From the NCBI GenBank assembly GCA_016195385.1, contig JACPZS010000039.1:46616-110615 (forward strand): a DNA stretch of 64,000 nucleotides, given 5' to 3'. Below are positions 17,469-26,481 of this stretch, one piece after another. Source of the DNA: Verrucomicrobiota bacterium (GTDB lineage Bacteria; Verrucomicrobiota; Verrucomicrobiia; Limisphaerales; JACPZS01). The position numbers and the translations under genes were made by a program. Every line of letters starts with the position of its first letter. Within the stretch, counting starts at the first letter, position 1. A model generated the notes under the pieces. It searched no databases and was not told where the DNA came from. It saw nothing but the letters and a program-made list of their open reading frames with translations.

Positions 17469-18239
17469 ATGAATTTCGATATTTCACACGTACTGAACCA
17501 GTGGCCCTACGAGCCGGGCGATGTGCAAGTCCGCCGGTTCCGGGGCAAGGATGGAGATGAGAAAATCCAACTGCGCGTGGACTTGGGAATGTTGCAGATG
17601 AACGCCGAGGGCCGGCCCGATGGCAAGCGGCCATTCGGCCACGAGTCTTTGCTTGAACACCATCTGGCCCGCCGGCAGCGCCATCTGGAGGCGAACCCCG
17701 GCGATCCGGATGGCTTCGCGCTGACGGCAGAAGATTGTGGCAAGCTCCAGCAGGAGGCGATTCAGTATTACCACCGCTACATCTGCCTGTTTCAGCTCAA
17801 CGATTTTGGCGGCGTGCTGCGCGATACGCGCCGCAACCTCGCGGTATTCGATTTTGTCGCCGAGCATGCGCAAAGCGACGAACTGGCCTGGGGCCTCCAG
17901 CAGTTCAAGCCGCAATTGTTGATGATGCAAACGCGCGCGCACGGCGCGATGGCGCTGGAAAACAAGCGGCACGACGATGCCGTCGAGCTCATCCAAGCTG
18001 GCCTGGAGTCCATCCGGGAATTTTACCGCGACCATGCACGGCTCGATTTGCTGGAGCAGAGCGGCGAGATCCATTTGCTCGAAAACTGGCTGGCCGAAAT
18101 CCGAGAGCAGCGCCCGTTGTCGGAGCGCGAAAAACTGGAGCGCGCCCTGAGCGAAGCCGTCGGCCGGGAAGATTACGAACAGGCGGCCGCGATGCGCGAC
18201 GCCTTGCGCAACCTGCGGCCCTCTTCCCCCAAGCGATGA
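17469..18239 (+). CDS. UvrB/UvrC-motif domain protein
   Basis: The start at 17469 (MNFDISHVLNQWPYEPGDVQ) follows an AT-rich stretch; an upstream in-frame start lacks support. It is 256 residues, mostly helical, and soluble. The C-terminus carries a UVR motif (LERALSEAVGREDYEQAAAM), the helical hairpin found in UvrB, UvrC and McsA-like proteins for protein-protein contacts. The central part (YHRYICLFQLNDFGGVLRDT) matches no enzyme I know. Its stop overlaps the YqeY start (ATGA), so the two are translationally coupled. Confidence 0.82.
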   Translation: MNFDISHVLNQWPYEPGDVQVRRFRGKDGDEKIQLRVDLGMLQMNAEGRPDGKRPFGHESLLEHHLARRQRHLEANPGDPDGFALTAEDCGKLQQEAIQYYHRYICLFQLNDFGGVLRDTRRNLAVFDFVAEHAQSDELAWGLQQFKPQLLMMQTRAHGAMALENKRHDDAVELIQAGLESIREFYRDHARLDLLEQSGEIHLLENWLAEIREQRPLSEREKLERALSEAVGREDYEQAAAMRDALRNLRPSSPKR

Positions 18240-18682
18240 ACCTCTCCGAGCGGCTCGCGCAGGACATCAAGACGGCGATGCTGGCCAAGGACGCGGAGCG
18301 CTTGTCCGCCTTGCGGATGCTCAAATCCGCCGCCGGATATCTCCAGATCGAGAAAAAAACCGAGACTCTTTCCGACGCCGAATTCGTCACGCTGGTGCAG
18401 CGCGAAGTCAAAAAGCGGCGCGATTCCATCGAGCAGTTTGAAAAAGGCGGCCGACCGGAACTCGCGGCGAAGGAACAAGCGGAAGTGGTCGTGCTCGAAG
18501 CATATCTTCCGCAACCGTTTTCCGCCGATGAACTCGAACAACTCGTGCGCGCCACCATCCAGGAAACCGACGCAACCAGCAAGAAGGACATGGGCGCGGT
18601 GATCAAGGCGGTGCAAGCGAAGTCAGCCGGTCGCGCGGACGGCAAAACGATCAGCACAGCGGTCGGAAAATTGCTGCCTTAG
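18236..18682 (+). CDS. GatB/YqeY domain protein
   Basis: This 148-residue protein starts at the ATG overlapping the previous stop. It is a full-length YqeY match: MNLSERLAQDIKTAMLAKDA, LRMLKSAAGYLQIEK, FEKGGRPELAAKEQAEVVVL, EAYLPQPFSADEL and MGAVIKAVQAKSAGRADGK. YqeY resembles the tail domain of GatB that helps bind tRNA for glutamine formation. The stand-alone form has no settled role. It converges on the next gene, with a 16-bp gap. Confidence 0.92.
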   Translation: MNLSERLAQDIKTAMLAKDAERLSALRMLKSAAGYLQIEKKTETLSDAEFVTLVQREVKKRRDSIEQFEKGGRPELAAKEQAEVVVLEAYLPQPFSADELEQLVRATIQETDATSKKDMGAVIKAVQAKSAGRADGKTISTAVGKLLP

Positions 18683-18698
18683 CGCGCACGACCGCGCA

Positions 18699-20216
18699 TC
18701 ACACGGCCAACGCGCCGCGCGTGCGCTTCACCAAATCGTTTTCCTTGTCTGCGGATCCGTGGAGATAAAACATGCTGGCCACCAGAAAGTGCGCACGCAC
18801 GGCGGTCGAAACGTGCCCGTAATCTTCCAGCACTGCCGCGCTGAATTTGTAATCGTGCGGGTTGTCCCCTTTCAAAAATATCAGCCGCCGCGCGGTGTCC
18901 AGGAGCGCTTTTGCGTCCGGATTTTCTTTCAGGTAAGCCAGCGTCCGTCGTGCCGCGCCCAATTTGTCGTGACTAACCGTGGCGAAAATTTCTCCGATGG
19001 CGTCGGCACCCGAGCTTTTGGTTTGGAACGGCTCAAATTCATCAATGCGGAGGGCGGATTTCTTCGCGTTCGACGCGCTGCGGAACAGCGGAACGAACGC
19101 GGCATTTTGCAGAAGCAGCAGGCGGCGCGTGGTGTCGTCTTTGGAAGTTTGGAAGGCGAAGTGAAACGCGTTGGTAGAAGTAACCGCGTGCAGCGAGATG
19201 ATGCCGGGGTCGCGCATCAACAATTCGCCCGCGCTCGCAAACAGTGCATCCCAGATCGGTTGCGGCGAGCAGCCGCGATTGAGCAGTGCGACGACTTGAT
19301 CGCAAGCGTCGTTTTCCGAACCAGCGCGCAGAATTTGGAGTAATTCGGTCGTGGCGGCGGCGTCCAATTTTCCAGTGAGCCAGTCGTTGCGAATCTTCGC
19401 CGCGAGTTCGCGATTGCGTTTGAAAGAACGATCCTCCGGCGCGGCGCGTCCGGCGGGATTTTCTCCATTGTAGTCCAGCAACGCGTAAGCGAGCGAGCGC
19501 AGCACCGGCTCGGCGTGCTGCCAGCCGATGTGCTGGAGCGTGCGCCAACTGTTTGCGACGTAGATCGCCTTGTGGCCGATTTCGCGGAAGTCCCGCGCGC
19601 CGAATCGGCAGAATGTTTCAAAGACTTCCCCCGGCGGCGCGGAGCGGGCCAGCCCAACGACGGCGGCATCGGCACCCGCCACATCCCAAGCCTCCATCGC
19701 TTTGACGAACGCCGCTTTCGCCTTGTCCGCCGACGGGACGGTGGTTTCCTCCACGGGGCCGAGATGCCAGTTGCCTTCGCGGGCGTTGCGCGCCTGCGAA
19801 TCTTTGAAGTAATCCAGCGCCCAGAAAATCGGCAGCCAGCGATCCGTCTCCGGCGACGCGAGGCTGGCCAGGTGCGCGGAGTTGACGACGAGGACCGCGT
19901 GAAATTTGAAGCCGACCGGACGGGGTTGGACGTTGCGCACGCCAGCGAGCAGAAGCGCCGACAAAACTTCGCGGTAACTCAAGCCGCGCTGGATGCGCCG
20001 GCCAACTTCTTCGAGCAGGCGTTCACGCGGAGTTTCTTCGAGCAGGCGAACAAGCGGCTCGATTTCGGGACGAAATTGCACGAACCGGGTTTCGAGCCGG
20101 GCCTCGGCCGCAGTGACGCGCGGCAGCCGCGCGAGAAAATCCAAACCACCGAGCGCACCGAGCGCACCCGTCGCCGCGGTTTGGAAAAATTGTCGGCGAG
20201 GAATCGGCGCGGGCAT
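18699..20216 (-). CDS. Tat-exported protein of unknown function
   Basis: This 505-residue protein has a Tat-like leader (RRQFFQTAATGALGALGGL, with twin Arg at residues 7-8) and cleavage near residue 35. The body is helix-rich, with segments such as YREVLSALLLAGVRNVQPRP and FHAVLVVNSAHLASLASPET. The stretch around HAVTSTNAFHFAFQ could place His residues for a cofactor. No catalytic motif was recognised. It lies 9 bp downstream of the GH43 coding end on the same strand, so co-transcription is likely. Confidence 0.75.
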   Translation of the reverse strand: MPAPIPRRQFFQTAATGALGALGGLDFLARLPRVTAAEARLETRFVQFRPEIEPLVRLLEETPRERLLEEVGRRIQRGLSYREVLSALLLAGVRNVQPRPVGFKFHAVLVVNSAHLASLASPETDRWLPIFWALDYFKDSQARNAREGNWHLGPVEETTVPSADKAKAAFVKAMEAWDVAGADAAVVGLARSAPPGEVFETFCRFGARDFREIGHKAIYVANSWRTLQHIGWQHAEPVLRSLAYALLDYNGENPAGRAAPEDRSFKRNRELAAKIRNDWLTGKLDAAATTELLQILRAGSENDACDQVVALLNRGCSPQPIWDALFASAGELLMRDPGIISLHAVTSTNAFHFAFQTSKDDTTRRLLLLQNAAFVPLFRSASNAKKSALRIDEFEPFQTKSSGADAIGEIFATVSHDKLGAARRTLAYLKENPDAKALLDTARRLIFLKGDNPHDYKFSAAVLEDYGHVSTAVRAHFLVASMFYLHGSADKENDLVKRTRGALAV

Positions 20217-20225
20217 GGGAAAAAG

Positions 20226-21721
20226 TTAATTTTTGCGCCGCGGCACAATGCGGATCCAGTCGAATTTCCCGACCGCCTCAGCAGTTCCGCCAGCAGTCAG
20301 CGCGACGCGCACGCCGCGGTCCGCCGGCGGGAGGAAATCCCCCGCGACGGTGACGGCGGCTCCCATGTTGTTCCAATCGCGCGAATTGAGGCTGTATTCA
20401 AACTGGTAGCGGCGGCCTCCTGTGACGGTCATACGCAAAAAGACTTCCGGTGCGTTGGGGAAATCCCGGGTGATGAGGTTTTCGTGATTTCCTTTTTGCC
20501 GCCGCCAGAGCACGAGTTTCCCGCCACCGGCAGCCAGGCCGAGGGCGTTTTCGCGATCACCAAACGCAGCCAGGCAGCCGCGGGCGACAGAACAATCCGG
20601 CCGGAACCGGAGCTGATTATCTGGTAATTGGGTTCGCTGGCCGAAGGCCACTGCCATTCGGGACGCAGATTGCTGAGCGTGAAATCGTCGAAAAAAGTGT
20701 TCTCCCCATGCAAGCTGGGGACACCGAGCGGGGCCATGGTTCGTTTGCTGGGGCCTTTGCCGTGGTTGATGGCCGGCCAATCGCTGCTCCAAGTGACCGC
20801 GTCCAACATCGTCTGGCGACCGACGTAAATCGAATCTGTGGCGCTGTATGCGTGATAGAGCAGATACTGATGTCCTTCGGCATCGGCCACGATGCTGCCG
20901 TGCCCGGGACATTTCCATGTGTCATTGCCGGCGAGGATCGGGTTGGCCGGATTTTTTTCCCACGATCCGAGCAAATTTTTCGCGCGGGCAACCCCCAACG
21001 CATAATTGCAGTTGGTGTTGCAACAGCCATTGCCGGAGTAAAAGAGATAGAACCACTCGCGGTGGCGCAACACAAACGGTCCTTCCACGCTGTCGCCTTC
21101 CCACGGAGCGTCGTTGCGGATGAGTTCCTTCCTCTCGCCGACCAGTTGCGTGCCGTCGTCGTTTAGTTTTTGGGCCCAGATGACCGCGGGCTTTTTACGG
21201 CTATCGCCGTCCTCTTTCCAGATCAAATGAGGATCGCCGGCTTCGTCCAGCGTCATGTCGGGATCGATGGAACCCATTTCCTGGCTGACCAGTGGGCCGT
21301 GGTCCGTGTACGGGCCGCCGGGCCGGGCCGCGCTCGCCACGGCAATCGTAAGCGGGCCGTCTTTTTTCCGGGCGACATAATAAACCAGGTAACGACGACG
21401 AAATTCCGTCAATTCGGGTGCCGCGTAATTGCCAACCGACCACTCCGGACGTTTCGTGAAAACCGCGCCCTCGATTTTCCAATTCACCAGATCGCGGGAA
21501 CGCAGCAGCGGAAAAATGGGCGCCCATTCGGAGGTGGTGGCCGTCGCCCAGAAATCGTCGCCGGCGCGGATCACGGACGGATCCGGAAAATCGCCGCCCA
21601 GCACCGGATTGGCATAGGTCGCTTCCTTGGGCTTGGCGGGCGCGGAACAGGCCAGCAGGCCGAACAGCATAATGCCCATGCCCCAAAAATTTTGCCGCTG
21701 TCGGAGTCGCAACTTGTTCAT
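20226..21721 (-). pseudogene. GH43-family glycoside hydrolase lipoprotein, interrupted by a frameshift
   Basis: The N-terminal part (start 21721) has a lipoprotein signal with lipobox LLAC. It is followed by a five-bladed propeller start: NPVLGGDFPDPSVIRAGDDF, with catalytic-base Asp in GDFPDPS; SIDPDMTLDEAGDPHLIWK; and SVEGPFVLRHREWFYLFYSG, with the acid Glu. This suits a beta-xylosidase or arabinofuranosidase. The opening frame loses sense near 20570 and would end at 20429. The neighbouring frame continues a proper C-terminal beta-sandwich (KLVLWRRQKGNHENLITRDF, ending KFDWIRIVPRRKN) to 20226. One indel near 20555-20600 restores a single protein of about 500 residues. It may be genuine decay or a sequence error. 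Confidence 0.82.
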
Positions 21722-21820
21722 GCTTTTATTGGCCAGTCCGTTCACTGCGAGCCGGTTCCAGCCTGCGCGGAGTCTTGCGCACGGATGCCGGAGTAGGCAA
21801 GGAAGTTTGCGCCGCGCAGT

Positions 21821-22615
21821 TCATCGTCCGGCCGCGCCGTCGCGAACTTTCGACGCAAAATTTGTCTCGTCGAGCGCGCGTTTCACCGCCGGAGAGGCCG
21901 CGAGCACTTCGGCAAGCGGAACGACGGGCAACCGGCGCCTTTGATACCACGCGACGGCAAACAAATCGACCAGGCCGCGGCCCAGCCGGTTCCACACGCC
22001 GTATTTGGAAACGCCCGCCACGCGCGGGCGATGGTGGACGGGCACTTCGACCATGCGCGAACCGTTTCCATGCACCAATATCGGCAGAAAGCGGTGCAGG
22101 CCGTTGAAAGGAAAAACTCCGTTCAACGCCGAACGTCGAAAAGCCCGCAACGAACAACCCGTATCGCGGAAATCGACGCCCAACACCGCGCGCCGCGCCC
22201 ACCGCGCAACCTCCGAGGAAGCGAGACGTAGAAAATTGTCCTGCCGCGCCAAGCGCACACCCATGACAAAATCCGCCGACGCCAGTTCGCGCAGCAGCTT
22301 CGGCAAATCGGCGGGATCGTTTTGCAAATCACCATCCAGCGTCGCGATCACTTCCGCATCCGTCGCCTGCATTCCGCTCCACAACGCGGCGCTTTGCCCC
22401 GCATTGCGCGCGTGGCGCAGACCGCGCACCCGGCCGTCCGCCGCGTGCGCGGCCACGATTTCGATCCATGTCTCATCGCGGCTCGCGTCGTCCACAAAGA
22501 TTAGTTCCCAAAGGCGCGGCTCGCCGGCGAGCGCCGCGGTCACTTCGCACGCGAGGCGCTGGATGTTCGCCGCTTCGTTGAACACCGGCACGATGATGGA
22601 GATGGCGACTGACAC
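21821..22615 (-). CDS. GT2-family glycosyltransferase (DPM/ArnC-like)
   Basis: This 264-residue protein has a GTG start at 22615. The GT-A fold opens with ISIIVPVFNEAANIQRLACE. It has ELIFVDDASRDETW, the DxD-region motif ATLDGDLQNDPADLPKLL and GCSLRAFRRSAL, typical of dolichyl/undecaprenyl-phosphate sugar transferases. No C-terminal membrane helices are present, unlike ArnC. It likely loads a sugar on a polyprenyl phosphate for envelope glycans. It stands alone between GH43 and a divergent response regulator. Confidence 0.9.
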   Translation of the reverse strand: MSVAISIIVPVFNEAANIQRLACEVTAALAGEPRLWELIFVDDASRDETWIEIVAAHAADGRVRGLRHARNAGQSAALWSGMQATDAEVIATLDGDLQNDPADLPKLLRELASADFVMGVRLARQDNFLRLASSEVARWARRAVLGVDFRDTGCSLRAFRRSALNGVFPFNGLHRFLPILVHGNGSRMVEVPVHHRPRVAGVSKYGVWNRLGRGLVDLFAVAWYQRRRLPVVPLAEVLAASPAVKRALDETNFASKVRDGAAGR

Positions 22616-22799
22616 GCCGGGAGACTAGGAACCGCCCGCGTTTTGGAAAACAGAAAATTGTCCTCCCTCAAACTTTTTTGCCCAAAGCCGATGATCCTTC
22701 AGCGGACAAGGTTGTCGTTGCCGGCGCTAATCGTGAATTGAATCACGCCTGCGCCCAAAACACTGTTCGCGATCGTCAACGCCCGCATGGGGCCGAAAT

Positions 22800-23276
22800 A
22801 TGAAAATCCTGGTCGCCGATGATGACGCCGTTTGCCGCCATGTGCTGGAACTTGTCCTGCGCAATTTTGGTCACGACCTCGTGTCCTGCGGCGATGGCGA
22901 CGAAGCCTGGCGCGTGCTCCAGCAACCCGACGCGCCTCCGCTCGCCATTCTGGATTGGATCATGCCCGACGATTATATTCCCAAGCCGTTTGATTACGAG
23001 GAGCTCCGGGTGCGCGTGCAGGTGGGGGAACGCATCGTCAAATTACAACAAGCACTCGCCCAGCGCGTCGCAGAACTACAGCGCGCAGTGACACGAGTCA
23101 GCCAGGTGCAGCCGATCATCCCGATTTGCAAATTTTGCAAAAAAGTTCATGCCGATGAGAACCACTGGGATGAAGTCGAGAACTTCCTCGCGCGCCATTC
23201 CCAGTCCAAATTCTGCGAGGGCGTTTGCCCCGACTGCCTTGAAGTGGGTTTGCAACTGGAAAAAGACGCCGTGTAG
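22800..23276 (+). CDS. Response regulator with internally deleted receiver domain
   Basis: This 158-residue protein starts as a normal receiver (MKILVADDDAVCRHVLELVL; phosphoacceptor Asp52 in LDWIMP). It then jumps directly to DDYIPKPFDYEELRVRV with Lys62. In full-length receivers Asp and Lys are about 50 residues apart; here the gap is 10, so alpha3-beta4-alpha4 is missing (junction about 22965-22970, frame kept). The C-terminal half is a coiled coil (IVKLQQALAQRVAELQRAV) and a CKFCKKVHADENHW/VCPDCLE two-CxxC segment common on verrucomicrobial regulators. It is probably non-functional as a phosphoswitch, unless the deletion is an assembly artefact. Confidence 0.82.
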   Translation: MKILVADDDAVCRHVLELVLRNFGHDLVSCGDGDEAWRVLQQPDAPPLAILDWIMPDDYIPKPFDYEELRVRVQVGERIVKLQQALAQRVAELQRAVTRVSQVQPIIPICKFCKKVHADENHWDEVENFLARHSQSKFCEGVCPDCLEVGLQLEKDAV

Positions 23277-23332
23277 CGGAAAACTCCGGACGAAGTTTCC
23301 GTCCCGTCAAGTGGCGTCAGTCCACGCCGGCT

Positions 23333-24103
23333 TCACAACTCCACGACTTTGGCAGTGACCAAATAGAAACCTGTCTGCGTGGTCGGCTCCACAAAAAGAC
23401 TCGCGCTCGCGGCGCTCGTTGCGCTGAACACATTTTGATCCAGCGCGCCCTCGGAAGTGAGCGCGAAAGGAACCGGCGACGAAGCCTGGTCCAGTGTTGC
23501 GCGGAACTGGACTTCATAATCAACATTGCGGAACGAACGAAAATCAAGCCGTACGCGCGGCTTCGCGCTCCCGGGAACACTCGTGGCTGTAACTGTGTAC
23601 GCCATGCTTGAGATTTGGATCGTCAGCGTGTCGTTGCCATCGAAAGCAATCGGAAATTTGGACAAAGCCGAGGGAGCCGGCCCGCCGAGTCGCTTCCCGT
23701 CAATCGCGTAGCGTGAACCGTGGCACGGACAGTGGATTTCGTTTGTTGAAGAGTCCAGCGGATCCACCGTGCAACCTTGATGCGTGCAGCGGGAGCTGAG
23801 GGCAAAAAACGTGTTATTCGGCCCGCGGCTAACAATGATGGGATAGAAATTACCATCGGGCATGAGTCCGCCGCCGCCGCCGCGCAAGGGGTTTATGCCG
23901 ATGCGAGCCGACCCCGACTCAGTTTGCAGCGCAGGAAAATCCGTCAACTTGAGCCGCAGGACACCGGTGGAAGGAGCGGATTGAAGGGCAACTTCGCCGG
24001 CAATGAGGTTGGTCCATGACTGGCCGAGCAGGCTGGAGTACGCGGTGGCAAAGGCAAACGTTTTTACAAAATGGCGACGGTCAATGGAGTTGGCGAGTTT
24101 CAT
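23333..24103 (-). CDS. Tat-exported Rieske [2Fe-2S] protein
   Basis: This 256-residue protein has a Tat leader (IDRRHFVKTFAFATAYSSLL). The Rieske cluster ligands are in CTHQGC (first Cys and His) and CPCHGS (second Cys and His). The region reading GGPAPSALSKFPIAFDG, after the second motif, matches the Pro-rich loop of bc1/b6f and menaquinol reductase Rieske proteins. A C-terminal beta-sandwich of about 90 residues (VRLDFRSFRNVDYEVQF) is extra and looks like an adhesion or anchoring module. No cytochrome b is adjacent, so the redox partner is unknown. Confidence 0.9.
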   Translation of the reverse strand: MKLANSIDRRHFVKTFAFATAYSSLLGQSWTNLIAGEVALQSAPSTGVLRLKLTDFPALQTESGSARIGINPLRGGGGGLMPDGNFYPIIVSRGPNNTFFALSSRCTHQGCTVDPLDSSTNEIHCPCHGSRYAIDGKRLGGPAPSALSKFPIAFDGNDTLTIQISSMAYTVTATSVPGSAKPRVRLDFRSFRNVDYEVQFRATLDQASSPVPFALTSEGALDQNVFSATSAASASLFVEPTTQTGFYLVTAKVVEL

Positions 24104-24236
24104 ATCTTCTTCGGGACACTTAGTCGGTGTTCAGCAAAATAGTTCAATCACCACCCATGACGGCGGGCAGTGCGAATTTGTTACACACACCTTTTGATGC
24201 TGCAAACGGCCTTTGGTTCCGTTCGAGCTGAAGATT

Positions 24237-25523
24237 TCAGCGCCGCATGAGTTGCTCAACTTCGTCGGCTTCGAGGGGAATGTCCGCCAGGAGATCCACA
24301 TTACCGCCCGCTTGCACGAGGATGTCGTTCTCCAGACGGACGGCAAAACCCTCTTCCTTGATGTAGATCGCCGGCTCAACGGTGAGCAGCCAGCCCGCCT
24401 GGATGGGTTCGACCGTCAGCCCCACATCATGAACATCCAGCCCGAGCGGATGCCCGACACCGTGCATGAAGTATTTTTTGAACGCAGGCTTGTCTGGATC
24501 CTGTTTTTTGATCTCCGACATTTTGAGCAAGCCGAGATCAACAAGCTCTTTTTCGACGAATTGCTCGGCTTCTTTTTGCCAATCCTTCGGAAATTTGCCG
24601 GGCACTGCTGCTGCGCTCGTGGCGCGCAGCACCCGCAACACGGCGTTGTAAACCTGCCGCTGCCGGCGGGTGAAACGTCCGCTCACGGGAATCGTGCGCG
24701 TCAGGTCGGCGTTGTAATTCGCATACGAAGCACCGACATCAAGCAAGAGCAAGTCGCCCTTGCGGCAAGGTTGATCGTTCTCGATGTAATGCAGCACGCA
24801 GGCGTTCGCGCCGCTCGCAATGATCGGCGTGTAGGCGAACCCGCCGCCGCGCCGGATGAACTCGTGCGCGAATTCGGCTTCGATTTCCATTTCGTTCACA
24901 CCGGGCCGGACGAATTTGCACACGCGCTCGAAGCCCGCCTTGGTAATGAAGCACGCCGCGCGGAGCAACTCAATCTCCAGCGGCGACTTCACCGCGCGCA
25001 GCCGGTGCATGATGCGGGCGAGCCGTTGGAAATCGTGCAACGGATAACGCTTGAGCGTGTCGGCGACGAAACGGGCTTCGCGCGTTTCGACTTCGATGAC
25101 CGCGCGTTTGTGCTCATTGCTGTTCAAATAAACATGCCCGCACTCGCACATCAGCCGGTGGAAGATGGGGCGGAACTCCGTCAGCCATTCCACACGCTGG
25201 ATGCCCGTGACTTTGCGCGCTTCCTCTTTGGCCAGTTTGTGTCCTTCCCAAGTCGCAATGAGATCGCTCGTTTCACGGAGAAAAAGGATTTCGCGGAACT
25301 TTTCGTCGTGAGCCTCGGGATACAGCAACAAAATTGTTTCCTCCTGCGCCACGCCGGTCAGGTAAAACAGATCCGAGCTTTGTCGAAGCGGCAGCGTGGC
25401 GTCGGCATTCGTCGGCAAAAGATCATTGGCGTTGATCACGGCGAGCGAATTGGGGAGCAGTAGTTTCGCGAGGTTCGCGCGGTTTTGGACAAAGAGCTGT
25501 GAATCGATGGAACGGTAGCGCAT
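24237..25523 (-). CDS. pepP: Xaa-Pro aminopeptidase (M24B, PepP-like)
   Basis: Starting at 25523 (MRYRSIDSQLFVQNRANLAK) gives 428 residues, close to E. coli PepP. It has an N-terminal creatinase-like domain, then a pita-bread metallopeptidase. The five metal ligands are visible: two Asp in LLLLDVGASYANYNADLTRT, His in HGVGHPLGLDVHDVG, Glu in LTVEPAIYI and Glu in RLENDILV. It removes N-terminal residues preceding proline in the cytoplasm. It is divergent from the SDR gene. Confidence 0.94.
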   Translation of the reverse strand: MRYRSIDSQLFVQNRANLAKLLLPNSLAVINANDLLPTNADATLPLRQSSDLFYLTGVAQEETILLLYPEAHDEKFREILFLRETSDLIATWEGHKLAKEEARKVTGIQRVEWLTEFRPIFHRLMCECGHVYLNSNEHKRAVIEVETREARFVADTLKRYPLHDFQRLARIMHRLRAVKSPLEIELLRAACFITKAGFERVCKFVRPGVNEMEIEAEFAHEFIRRGGGFAYTPIIASGANACVLHYIENDQPCRKGDLLLLDVGASYANYNADLTRTIPVSGRFTRRQRQVYNAVLRVLRATSAAAVPGKFPKDWQKEAEQFVEKELVDLGLLKMSEIKKQDPDKPAFKKYFMHGVGHPLGLDVHDVGLTVEPIQAGWLLTVEPAIYIKEEGFAVRLENDILVQAGGNVDLLADIPLEADEVEQLMRR

Positions 25524-25641
25524 GGGGATTTTTATAGCGGGAGCGTTCGCCAAATCCAAGCAGAACCCCATTCGCTCGAAGGCGCGCGGTTTTTCTGCTT
25601 GGTGATGGCGCGGGAGTTCGGTTCAAATGCGCGCCAAGTTT

Positions 25642-26397
25642 ATGAATGAAAACCTGAACGGCAAAGTGGCGCTCATCACGGGCGCCAGCAAAGGATTGGG
25701 GCGCGCGATGGCGCTGGCCCTCGGCGGGGCGGGCGCGCAACTCGCCTTGGTTTCCCGCAATCAGCAACTGTTGGCGGAAACGGCCGCCGCCGCGCGCGCG
25801 CTCGGCGCAACCGCCGAAATTTTTCCCGCCGATGTCACCGATGAAGATCAAGTGCGGAAATTAGCCGGCGAGGTTTCAGCGCGCTTCGGTCACGTGCAGA
25901 TTTTGATCAACAACGCCGGCGTCAACGTGCGCAAACCGATCACGGAATTCACGCTCGGGGAATGGAATCACGTCATCGGCACCAACTTGACCGGCGTCTT
26001 CCTGATGTGCCGCGCCATCGTGCCGCTCATGAAAGGCCAGGGCTACGGCCGCATCCTTAACCTCACCTCGATCATGAGCCACGTCGCGCTGCCGGGGCGC
26101 ACCGCATACGCCGCGAGCAAGACCGCGTTGCTCGGCCTGACGCGCGCCCTGGCTTTGGAACTCGCGCCGGACAAAATTACCGTCAACGGCATCAGCCCCG
26201 GTCCCATCGCCACGGAAATGAACGCGCCCATCCTCCAAAATCCCGAACTCAATCAGCAGTTCATCGCCAAACTGCCGATTGGCCGTTGGGGCCGCGAAGA
26301 GGAAATCGGCCAGCTCGCGCTCTATCTCTGCTCGGACGCCGCTGGCTTCATCACCGGCACCGACGTGTTGATCGACGGTGGCTGGACCGCGCAGTAA
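25642..26397 (+). CDS. Short-chain dehydrogenase/reductase
   Basis: The start at 25642 (MNENLNGKVALITGASKGLG) gives 251 residues; an ATG five codons upstream is also possible. The Rossmann motif is TGASKGLGRAMALA, the NNAG motif is INNAGVNVRK, the catalytic Ser is in LNLTSIMS, and YAASK gives Tyr and Lys. C-terminal GFITGTDVLIDGGW is typical of classical SDRs related to FabG and gluconate 5-dehydrogenase. The substrate is not defined by the sequence. Confidence 0.92.
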   Translation: MNENLNGKVALITGASKGLGRAMALALGGAGAQLALVSRNQQLLAETAAAARALGATAEIFPADVTDEDQVRKLAGEVSARFGHVQILINNAGVNVRKPITEFTLGEWNHVIGTNLTGVFLMCRAIVPLMKGQGYGRILNLTSIMSHVALPGRTAYAASKTALLGLTRALALELAPDKITVNGISPGPIATEMNAPILQNPELNQQFIAKLPIGRWGREEEIGQLALYLCSDAAGFITGTDVLIDGGWTAQ

Positions 26398-26481
26398 CGG
26401 GGTAAACAAATTTCAGCGCGGCACGCCACTTGTGCTATACTTCGCGCGCCTCATGACGAAGCCCGGTGAATTACTCTGCCG

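Noticed and set aside
24213..25463. 416-codon plus-strand frame
   Set aside because: It is antisense to pepP, which carries all five metal ligands.
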